A stretch of DNA of 5,498 nucleotides, from positions 1 through 5,498 of the forward strand of contig JADQBO010000179.1 of assembly GCA_016278585.1 (NCBI GenBank), written 5' to 3'. Source of the stretch: Desulfosporosinus sp. GTDB lineage: Bacteria > Bacillota > Desulfitobacteriia > Desulfitobacteriales > Desulfitobacteriaceae. Under the pieces are notes generated by a model. The model made no database searches. It was not told the DNA's origin and saw only the letters and a list, made by a program, of their open reading frames with translations. Within the stretch, counting starts at the first letter, position 1; each line of letters opens with the position of its first letter. Below, piece by piece: positions 1-4,883 of this stretch. A program made the translations under genes and the position numbers.

Positions 1-419
1 GTTGTTCCATGAGCTGAGAAAACTGGAAAATGATCTCCGGGAGTGAAATAGTCTAATTCACTCCGACCTAAATGAACCTTGCGATACACTCCAGGCTCCT
101 CTCCTGGAGATAAGATAGCATGAGAAATAAAGGGCCTATCATGTCTTGTACTTTGCTCAACCATTCCAACTAAAAGAGTTATTCCTAAGTCTGTTGAGCA
201 TTCTCTTAACTGTTTAATCCATACACTCCCTAGAGTGTTTCCAATTTCTGCTGCATCATGAGGGGAATACCCATCTAAGGCGCATTCCGGAAAACACAAA
301 AGGGATATTTTTTGTTGTCGTGCAACCTCAGCTAAATGAGTCATAGTTTGTAAATTACGTTCAGGCTCTCCTATAATAGACTCCATCTGAACGAGTCCAA
401 TCCGGCAATCCTTTTGCAT
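1..419 (-). CDS. Nitrilase-superfamily carbon-nitrogen hydrolase, N-terminal part (cut by left edge)
   Basis: This is the first 139 codons of a cytoplasmic C-N hydrolase; the rest lies beyond position 1. The N-terminus (MQKDCRIGLVQME) has the usual first beta strand of the family. The motif FPECALDGY supplies the catalytic glutamate (E45), and VYRKVHL supplies the catalytic lysine (K114). The nucleophilic cysteine, normally some 30 to 40 residues further on, is outside the window, so an intact triad cannot be confirmed. YFTPGDHFPVF after the lysine is also typical. Superfamily members hydrolyse amides, nitriles or carbamoyl groups, and the substrate cannot be told from this half. The ATG at 419 is the only reasonable start, since an in-frame stop lies about 25 bases upstream; a purine-rich stretch (AGGACGAGGA) precedes it. 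It follows the LysR gene by 48 bases on the same strand and is probably co-transcribed with it. The family call is firm, the substrate unknown. Confidence 0.88.
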   Translation of the reverse strand, partial: MQKDCRIGLVQMESIIGEPERNLQTMTHLAEVARQQKISLLCFPECALDGYSPHDAAEIGNTLGSVWIKQLRECSTDLGITLLVGMVEQSTRHDRPFISHAILSPGEEPGVYRKVHLGRSELDYFTPGDHFPVFSAHGT

Positions 420-467
420 ATAATCTTGTCCTCGTCCTTCCTACACTAAATAGTACGCTAAAATCTC

Positions 468-1409
468 TTACTCAAGATCAACTAATTCTTTATAATCCTT
501 GCTTAGAACATCAGATAGTAACCTATGGTCATGAAGTAAATTAATTAAAATGCGTTCATCTTTAGTTTGAGTGGTTCGAGCATTCGTGAGTATACTAAGT
601 GGTCGATAAATAGGAGCATCTTGAATCTTTAAACTTTTATAAAGCTTTTGATCCCCTTCTCGACTAACAGTCAAGGAAGAAATAATGGTAATTCCAAGCC
701 CTGCGGAGACCAGTTGTTTAATGGCTTGAGTACTTCCAAGCTCCATTGATACATTTAATTGATCTGGATCAAGGCCTCTCTCTAATAGAGCCATCTCCAT
801 CACTTTACGAGTTCCGGAGCCATCTTCACGTGTGACCAGACGTTCATTTGGGAGTTCAGCAAGGGTAATGCTTTTTCTTGAGGCCCAAGGATGAAAATTT
901 GAAACAACTACTACCAACTCATCTTCCCAAAAATTCTCAACATTTAAATCCTTATGCAAAGGAACTGGTCCCTCAATAAGTCCAATATGCAATTTTTTCT
1001 CTAGTACATCTTGAGAAATCGACTCTGTATTAGCAATCTTTACTTTAAAATCAACATCTGGGTGAGTCTTAAATAAATATGCTAAAATATTAGGTAGAAT
1101 ATATTCTCCGATCGTCAATGTTGCACCGAGGTAAATTAGTCCTCTCTGATCCTTTGCTAGTGCGCTTATCTGCTCTTTGGCATTAGATAATATGTCTAAT
1201 ACGCTACGTACATGTGCATAGAAAATTTTACCCTCTTTAGTTAGTGTTACACCTTTGTTGGTTCGATCAAAAAAGCGAGCACCATACTGATTTTCTAAAT
1301 TCTGAATCTGTAAACTTATACTAGGTTGACTCATATGGAGCTTTTTAGCCGCTAACGTAATGTTTCTAGTTTCCGCCACCTCTTTGAATACAAGAAGGTG
1401 CTGTTCCAT
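468..1409 (-). CDS. LysR-type transcriptional regulator, CysL/CbbR-like
   Basis: A 313-residue LysR-family DNA-binding regulator of normal length. Residues about 3 to 62 form the winged helix-turn-helix: ITLAAKKLHMSQPSISLQI is the recognition region, followed by the wing FFDRTNKGVTLTKEG. A linker helix (about 63 to 88) leads into the periplasmic-binding-protein-like effector domain (about 90 to 300). REDGSGTRK near residue 194 and GSTQAIKQLVSAGLGITI near 225 are typical of the CysL/CbbR/YtlI-like branch and line the ligand cleft. The reading frame extends back to a GTG at 1457, but the ATG at 1409 has a good ribosome site (AGGAAGGGG) and gives the standard family N-terminus, so it was chosen. 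The gene lies between the dsr terminator and a nitrilase-family gene. Known CysL activates assimilatory sulfite reductase in Bacillus; a sulfur-related effector here is inference only. Targets could instead be its own promoter and the hydrolase gene. Confidence 0.92.
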   Translation of the reverse strand: MEQHLLVFKEVAETRNITLAAKKLHMSQPSISLQIQNLENQYGARFFDRTNKGVTLTKEGKIFYAHVRSVLDILSNAKEQISALAKDQRGLIYLGATLTIGEYILPNILAYLFKTHPDVDFKVKIANTESISQDVLEKKLHIGLIEGPVPLHKDLNVENFWEDELVVVVSNFHPWASRKSITLAELPNERLVTREDGSGTRKVMEMALLERGLDPDQLNVSMELGSTQAIKQLVSAGLGITIISSLTVSREGDQKLYKSLKIQDAPIYRPLSILTNARTTQTKDERILINLLHDHRLLSDVLSKDYKELVDLE

Positions 1410-1419
1410 TATGATGTAT

Positions 1420-1428
1420 CCCCTTCCT
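1420..1428 (-). promoter_or_regulatory. Ribosome binding site of the LysR gene
   Basis: AGGAAGGGG on the minus strand, 10 bases before the ATG at 1409. It decides the start: the upstream in-frame GTG at 1457 has no comparable purine run and would add 16 residues ahead of the usual LysR N-terminus. Confidence 0.65.
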
Positions 1429-1457
1429 AGGTTCCTATACTTAGCTACCTTATTCAC

Positions 1458-1488
1458 ATTATTTATCGGAACTATTATTATAAATAAT
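1458..1488 (-). repeat. AT-only inverted repeat in the LysR leader
   Basis: ATTATTTAT (1458-1466) and its exact complement ATAAATAAT (1480-1488) are separated by 13 bases. On the predicted LysR transcript this would be a 9-bp all-A/U hairpin about 50 bases before the start codon. It has no G/C pairs and no following U run, so it is not a terminator. It may be chance in AT-rich DNA. Confidence 0.3.
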
Positions 1489-1527
1489 CCCTACAATCAG
1501 ATAGCTAAAGCTAGAATAACTTGTCCC

Positions 1528-1555
1528 ACTATAATAAAATCAAGTCCTACTTGAA
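1528..1555 (-). promoter_or_regulatory. Possible sigma-A promoter of the LysR-hydrolase unit
   Basis: On the minus strand a -10-like TATAGT (1533-1528) sits 16 bases after a weak -35-like TTCAAG (1555-1550). The -10 matches five of six consensus bases, the -35 only about three. It would give a leader of roughly 110 bases before the ATG at 1409. The -35 overlaps a perfect dyad at 1540-1554, which would suit control by a repressor or activator. This is the best candidate seen between the dsr terminator and the LysR gene, but such boxes are common in AT-rich DNA. Confidence 0.3.
1540..1554. promoter_or_regulatory. 15-bp dyad TCAAGT-N3-ACTTGA, possible operator
   Basis: Two perfect 6-base arms, TCAAGT and ACTTGA, flank a 3-base centre. 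The dyad overlaps the -35 region of the candidate LysR promoter. A further ACTTG half-site lies at 1519-1523, on the other side of the -10 box. The arrangement suggests a dimeric regulator site, but the binder is unknown. Confidence 0.35.
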
Positions 1556-1575
1556 TATCATAAAGAAATATGCCG

Positions 1576-1590
1576 ATAAGATATACTTAT
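1576..1590. promoter_or_regulatory. LysR-type operator-like site (ATAAG-N5-CTTAT)
   Basis: Read on the plus strand, ATAAG and CTTAT flank the 5-base centre ATATA. The site fits the general LysR-family T-N11-A rule inside a dyad and also the ATAA-N7-TTAT form known for CcpC/CitR-type members. It lies 167 bases upstream of the LysR start codon and about 20 bases upstream of the candidate -35 box, where an autoregulatory recognition site is usually found. The fit to the rule is seen directly; binding by the adjacent regulator is inference. Confidence 0.4.
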
Positions 1591-1735
1591 GTCCGAGGAT
1601 AACATGAGAACTTTTTATTACCATATATTTCGAATTGAAACCTTACATCATTATAATATCATTCAAAGGAGTTATTAGCCAGATAGCGAGGAATCTTTTC
1701 GAAAATAAAGGTCAGTAACTAATGCATAAAATACC

Positions 1736-1783
1736 AATTGATAGTAAAAAGCCTTCCATTTGGAAAGCTTATTACTATCAATT
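1736..1783 (-). terminator. Intrinsic terminator of the dsr operon
   Basis: The stop codon of dsrN is followed after 47 bases by a long hairpin. On the minus-strand transcript the core stem is AAGCUUUCC / GGAAGGCUU (1770-1762 and 1757-1749) around the loop AAAU, with all nine pairs formed including one U-G wobble. A run of five U (1750-1746) overlaps and follows it. An outer perfect 12-bp stem, AATTGATAGTAA (1736-1747) with TTACTATCAATT (1772-1783), extends the structure. On the plus strand the wobble becomes a C-A mismatch and no U run follows, so the signal is directional and serves the leftward dsr transcript. Confidence 0.85.
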
Positions 1784-1830
1784 ATTATAGTCATTTTTAA
1801 TAATAGCAACTGATGCAATTTCGAAGGGGT

Positions 1831-3297
1831 TTAGCCTGACATCGTTTCTGTCTGTACCCACTTAGACCGGCTATAAATTTTAGCTAGTTCTATCATGCCT
1901 TTAGCCCATTCAGGGCAACCTAAAGCATGAATATGATTATAAGCAGCAAAAACATTCTTATAAACAATACCATCATGCTGCCCATCCATTCCATACCCTC
2001 GCTTAACGTTTAAGCCAAATTTCACATCAGACGCTAAGTTTATAACACGGGAATTATGAAATTCGTGACCCTTAATTTCTGTCTTTTCAGTGAACCAAAG
2101 TTGACCAGGATTCGCTTCCATAATCGTATACCCATGACCTTGAGGCTTAGTTTCCATTTGAGTATCAAGTGGAAGTAAACCAACCATCTCGAAAGTTTGA
2201 GAAGAAGTACGTATGGAGCGTCCAAGATACATAAGCCCACCACACTCAGCATAAATCGGTAGTCCCTTTTCTCCTGCAAGTCTAATTTCTCTGCGCAAAG
2301 GTCCATTTTCCTCAAGTTGTGCAGCAAAAACCTCTGGGAAACCTCCACCGATGTAGAGACCATCAAGATCATTAGGAAGTTGGCTATCTATAAGAGCACT
2401 AAAAGGAACCACTTCAGCTCCTAAAGCTTTTAATGCTTCGATATTTTCTGGATAATAAAAACTAAAGGAAGCATCCTGAATAATTCCAATTTTAGGTGTA
2501 TAACTCCTGTTTTTTGGGGAGTATTCGGTTGAGTTAAAGTTAGGAACCACTGATTCTGAATATCTAGGAAGTGCAGGTGCACTTTGGGCCAAAGTTAAAA
2601 TTTGATCTAAATTAACATGTTCGCTGATAACATCAGCCAAATAATCTAGTAACTTATCAGTTTCATCAATTTCGCCTTTTGTAACAAGACCAAGATGACG
2701 ATCAGGGATGGATAAATTAATGTCTTTGGGAATAGCTCCAACCACTGGGATCTTGCAGAATTCTTCTATGGCTTCCCGAGCCATCTTCTCATGGCGAACT
2801 CGTGCCACCTTGTTTAGGACTACGCCTACTATTTTAACATCAGGATCAAAATGCTGGTAACCCATTACCATCGCCGCAATACTACGTGTCATGCGTGTAG
2901 CATCTACTACTAATAGCACAGGGGATTGAGTCACCTTGGCAACTTCAGCGGTAGAGCTGCTTCCTAGCAGGTCTAGACCATCGTATAGTCCCATAGCGCC
3001 TTCAACAATAGTAATATTTTTCTCAATAGATTGATCAAATACAGATTTACATATTTCCTTCTTGTTCATAAAAAAACAATCTAAGTTTCGACAAGTTTGA
3101 CCCGCAGCAGCTGTATGCCAACTTGCATCAATATAGTCCGGTCCCTTCTTAAAAGGTTGAACTGCTATTCCTTGCCGAGCAAAGGCTCTGAGTAGTCCCA
3201 AGGTAAACGTTGTTTTTCCACTTCGCCCCTGAGGTGCTCCAATTACTAAGCGAGGGACATTTTTCCTATTCTGTTCAACTATCGATAAAGATAACAT
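1831..3297 (-). CDS. dsrN: DsrN: CbiA-family glutamine-dependent siroheme amidase
   Basis: A 488-residue protein of the cobyrinate a,c-diamide synthase (CbiA/CobB) family. The N-terminal ATP-dependent synthetase domain has the P-loop GAPQGRSGKTT (about residues 20 to 30), then PFKKGPDYIDASWHTAA, which is diagnostic of the family, and VEGAMGLYDG. The C-terminal class I glutamine amidotransferase domain has IGGGFPEVFA, the nucleophile cysteine in YAECGGLMYLG (C352), GHEFH (410-414) and the terminal YNHIH with the expected catalytic histidine. Both half-reactions therefore look intact. Directly downstream of dsrABD this is DsrN, thought to amidate siroheme to siro(heme)amide, the DsrAB cofactor, rather than a cobalamin enzyme; substrate choice is inferred from position. 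The ATG at 3297 has AAGGTG 8 bases upstream; a GTG at 3306 would add three residues but lies inside that ribosome site. A cobalamin-pathway CbiA cannot be ruled out by sequence alone. Confidence 0.9.
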   Translation of the reverse strand: MLSLSIVEQNRKNVPRLVIGAPQGRSGKTTFTLGLLRAFARQGIAVQPFKKGPDYIDASWHTAAAGQTCRNLDCFFMNKKEICKSVFDQSIEKNITIVEGAMGLYDGLDLLGSSSTAEVAKVTQSPVLLVVDATRMTRSIAAMVMGYQHFDPDVKIVGVVLNKVARVRHEKMAREAIEEFCKIPVVGAIPKDINLSIPDRHLGLVTKGEIDETDKLLDYLADVISEHVNLDQILTLAQSAPALPRYSESVVPNFNSTEYSPKNRSYTPKIGIIQDASFSFYYPENIEALKALGAEVVPFSALIDSQLPNDLDGLYIGGGFPEVFAAQLEENGPLRREIRLAGEKGLPIYAECGGLMYLGRSIRTSSQTFEMVGLLPLDTQMETKPQGHGYTIMEANPGQLWFTEKTEIKGHEFHNSRVINLASDVKFGLNVKRGYGMDGQHDGIVYKNVFAAYNHIHALGCPEWAKGMIELAKIYSRSKWVQTETMSG

Positions 3298-3305
3298 AAT
3301 ACCCA

Positions 3306-3313
3306 CACCTTTC
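3306..3313 (-). promoter_or_regulatory. Ribosome binding site of dsrN
   Basis: GAAAGGTG on the minus strand ends 8 bases before the ATG at 3297. It favours that codon over the in-frame GTG at 3306-3304, which forms the end of the ribosome site itself. Confidence 0.6.
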
Positions 3314-3344
3314 TTGGAGTATCTAGTCAGGAGAGAACATACAC

Positions 3345-3376
3345 TAATACGATCTTACTCAATAGAGATCGTTTTA
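3345..3376. repeat. Inverted repeat ACGATCT-N10-AGATCGT upstream of dsrN
   Basis: Perfect 7-base arms (3349-3355 and 3366-3372) flank a 10-base centre; after one mismatch, three more pairs (TAA/TTA) extend it. It ends about 48 bases upstream of the dsrN start. On the minus strand a weak TTGAGT (3362-3357) and TATGTT (3341-3336), 15 bases apart, overlap it and could be an internal promoter with an operator. It may equally be an RNA hairpin in the dsrD-dsrN transcript. No U run follows, so it is not an intrinsic terminator. Confidence 0.45.
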
Positions 3377-3405
3377 CTAAGATAAAATTGACCACCCTGA
3401 ACCCC

Positions 3406-3448
3406 GTCCCTATAATGCAGATCTAAATGAATCAGCAGATACAGGGAC
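3406..3448 (-). repeat. Hairpin in the dsrD-dsrN intergenic transcript
   Basis: On the minus-strand RNA, GUCCCUGUA (3448-3440) pairs with UAUAGGGAC (3414-3406), nine pairs including one G-U wobble. A further UGC/GCA pairing follows after a small internal loop. On the plus strand the wobble would be an A-C mismatch, so the minus-strand RNA folds better. No U tract follows, so it is not a standard terminator; it could protect the 3' end of dsrABD mRNA or be a processing site. Confidence 0.4.
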
Positions 3449-3526
3449 ATAGGGCAAAAAGGATGGTCTATAAATGCGTATGATATATTATACTATTAGA
3501 TCTGGCCCATCAGAAGATTAGTTTAA

Positions 3527-3748
3527 TTAATCTGGTGTTTGGACCTTGCCTTTTAAGCAAATAAATGTGGTAGTAATGTAGAGATACTCAACGAGATCTT
3601 CAGCAGTAAGTTCTTTTACTGCGTTATCTACATCGCTTTTCTTCTCACCAATTGCTACTGCAACGTCTCTGCTCTTAGCTTTTTGCACTTTCGCAAGATA
3701 CTCAAGTACTTTAGCTTTAATCGCGGGGTCTGCTGGTCCTCTTGCCAT
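3527..3748 (-). CDS. dsrD: DsrD, winged-helix activator of dissimilatory sulfite reductase
   Basis: A 73-residue basic cytoplasmic protein, close to the 78 residues of Desulfovibrio DsrD. The fold expected is a winged helix: helices cover about residues 8 to 20, 25 to 33 (SRDVAVAIG) and 37 to 49 (SDVDNAVKELTAE), followed by the beta wing LVEYLYITTTFICLKG. The wing parallels the LEYxxSxSTTMYGLKG region of known DsrD as I remember it. DsrD was long taken for a DNA-binding protein and is now known to stimulate DsrAB sulfite reduction allosterically. Its position 36 bases after dsrB agrees. The ribosome site is weak: the nearest purine run is AGAAAG, 13 bases before the ATG at 3748, so DsrD may be made at a lower level than DsrB or rely on translation from upstream. 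No truncation or frame problem is visible. Confidence 0.92.
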   Translation of the reverse strand: MARGPADPAIKAKVLEYLAKVQKAKSRDVAVAIGEKKSDVDNAVKELTAEDLVEYLYITTTFICLKGKVQTPD

Positions 3749-3784
3749 TTTAAAATACCAACTTTCTAAATTTTTAACTTCAGT

Positions 3785-4846
3785 TTAGTACTTAAATGCT
3801 GCTGAAGTACGGAACGTTTCTCTAGAGAAAATATAATCATCAATCAACATATCTGAGAACGGTAGTTCAGCCATGCTGAAGAATTTCTCCCAACCAATCC
3901 GCTCAACCCATTCTCCAACACGTTCACCTTGGTGAGCGTTGGCAATCCAGAGTTCTAAAATTTTGCGGATTGCTTCAGTCGTCTCAGGCCAACGAGGAGC
4001 AGTATTAGGCAGGAATGGAATTACCATACGGGAGAAAGACGGTGCTGAACGAGCATTCGATGTTTTACCACCAATAAGAATAGCAATACCATCGTTCTTA
4101 GGATCTAGAATTTCCATTGCTGGGGACATTGTATAGCAGTTACCGCAATACATACATTTATCATTATTAACGACAACGCTCTTGTTCTTAGGATCTGGAC
4201 GAATAGCTCCAGTCGGACAGCTCGCTACGAGACTTGGAATCTCAGTACCTTTTCGAATAATCTCGTGGTTAATACGAGGAGGAGTTCTATGAACACCGAC
4301 AATTGCAATGTCACTACAGTGAGCGGCTCCACACATATTTAAGCAACATGCTAAGCCCATTTTTAATTTAGCAGGAAGTTTCATGGAGTCAAAATACTCA
4401 TATAAATCATCCATTACAGCTTTTACGACACCCGAAGCATCGGTAGCAGGTGTGTGACAGTGTACCCATCCTTGAGTGTGAACGATATTACTAATCGAAT
4501 GTCCTGTACCACCAACACAATAACCTTTTTCAGCTAAGTGGTCAAGTAGTGGTTGGAGTTTAGCCTCATCTGAAACTAAGAATTCAACATTGTTACGGGT
4601 TGTGAAACGGAGAAATCCATCACAATATTCGTCAGCTACTGTACATAAGTCACGTACAAAATCAATACTGACCAAACGTGGGGAACCAACCCGGACACTG
4701 TACAATGCTGCGCCACTTTCAGCAACATGTTTGAGTACACCTGGACGAGGAATTTCATGATATTTCCACTGTCCATAATTTTCTTGTACAATCGGAGGAA
4801 GCATCTTCTTATAATGCGGAGGTCCTTGATCTAAAACTGCCATCAT
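3785..4846 (-). CDS. dsrB: Dissimilatory sulfite reductase beta subunit
   Basis: Complete 353-residue DsrB, close to the family's usual length. With DsrA it forms the cytoplasmic A2B2 enzyme that reduces sulfite with the help of DsrC; the catalytic siroheme is coordinated by DsrB. The siroheme-[4Fe-4S] ligands are C130 (WVHCHTPA), C167, C168 and C172 (CCLNMCGAAHCSDIA). A ferredoxin-like domain follows with C210 (ASCPTGAI) and C231, C234 and C237 (CMYCGNC). The spacing of all eight agrees with the Desulfovibrio ligands as I recall them. After CMYCGNCYTM a serine (S241) stands where many homologues have cysteine; the four cluster ligands remain. The C-terminal half has the GKTSNARSAPSFSRMVIPF core. 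Two adjacent ATG codons (4846, 4843) follow the ribosome site GAGAGGTGG; spacing of the second is as good or better, a difference of one residue. The spacer to dsrA is 37 bases. Confidence 0.97.
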   Translation of the reverse strand: MMAVLDQGPPHYKKMLPPIVQENYGQWKYHEIPRPGVLKHVAESGAALYSVRVGSPRLVSIDFVRDLCTVADEYCDGFLRFTTRNNVEFLVSDEAKLQPLLDHLAEKGYCVGGTGHSISNIVHTQGWVHCHTPATDASGVVKAVMDDLYEYFDSMKLPAKLKMGLACCLNMCGAAHCSDIAIVGVHRTPPRINHEIIRKGTEIPSLVASCPTGAIRPDPKNKSVVVNNDKCMYCGNCYTMSPAMEILDPKNDGIAILIGGKTSNARSAPSFSRMVIPFLPNTAPRWPETTEAIRKILELWIANAHQGERVGEWVERIGWEKFFSMAELPFSDMLIDDYIFSRETFRTSAAFKY

Positions 4847-4849
4847 TAT

Positions 4850-4857
4850 CCACCTCT
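4850..4857 (-). promoter_or_regulatory. Ribosome binding site of dsrB
   Basis: AGAGGTGG on the minus strand. Its GAGGT core is 5 bases from the ATG at 4846 and 8 bases from the ATG at 4843, so either methionine could be the first. It is much stronger than the site in front of dsrD. Confidence 0.65.
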
Positions 4858-4883
4858 CGTTAGCTACTTATTATTTATTAAAC

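Larger units (their letters stand above)
1410..1735. other. Gene-free AT-rich region between dsr terminator and LysR gene
   Basis: No convincing coding sequence was found on either strand; the plus-strand open frame at the left end overlaps the LysR gene antisense and has no family features. The stretch holds the LysR ribosome site, the AT-only hairpin, a candidate promoter, two dyads entered separately, and a small dyad TAGCT-AA-AGCTA at 1502-1513. From about 1600 to 1735 nothing beyond the 10-bp palindrome TTTTCGAAAA (1696-1705) was recognised. No tRNA, T-box or riboswitch motif was seen. Confidence 0.5.
3298..3526. other. Structured 229-base gap between dsrD and dsrN
   Basis: No coding sequence was found on either strand. 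The gap is about six times longer than the other dsr spacers. It contains the two inverted repeats entered separately and a third pair of arms, CAGATCTAA (3418-3426) and TTAGATCTG (3496-3504), perfect over nine bases. A TATAAT just after dsrD on the minus strand lacks a good -35 box. No known riboswitch core was recognised, and no terminator is present, so read-through from dsrD into dsrN is plausible. Confidence 0.5.

Noticed and set aside
1360..1554. Plus-strand open frame of 64 codons over the LysR start and its upstream region
   Set aside because: It overlaps the conserved helix-turn-helix coding region antisense, has no family features, and its hydrophobic stretch comes from AT-rich noncoding DNA.
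1696..1705. Palindrome TTTTCGAAAA
   Set aside because: A single short AT-rich palindrome far from any start codon, without a partner site or promoter nearby, is not enough to call an operator.
1410..1735. Search for a T-box, tRNA, CRISPR array or insertion sequence ends in the gene-free stretch
   Set aside because: No T-box core, cloverleaf, regularly spaced repeats or transposase remnant was recognised; only short dyads are present.
2040..2372. Minus-strand open frame of 110 codons inside dsrN
   Set aside because: It is in another frame of the well-conserved amidotransferase domain of dsrN and has no independent start signal or family match.
3325..3340. Plus-strand AGTCAGGAGAGAAC resembling the start of a cobalamin riboswitch B12 box upstream of the CbiA-like gene
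   Set aside because: It is on the strand opposite to dsrN transcription, the second half of the box does not match, and no other conserved cobalamin riboswitch element was seen.
3481..3492. TATAAT-like -10 box just after dsrD on the minus strand
   Set aside because: No acceptable -35 element lies 16 to 18 bases upstream (the best is TTCTGA), and such AT-rich hexamers are frequent in this DNA.
3939..4136. Plus-strand open frame of 65 codons inside dsrB
   Set aside because: It is antisense to conserved DsrB sequence and shows no ribosome site or protein features.
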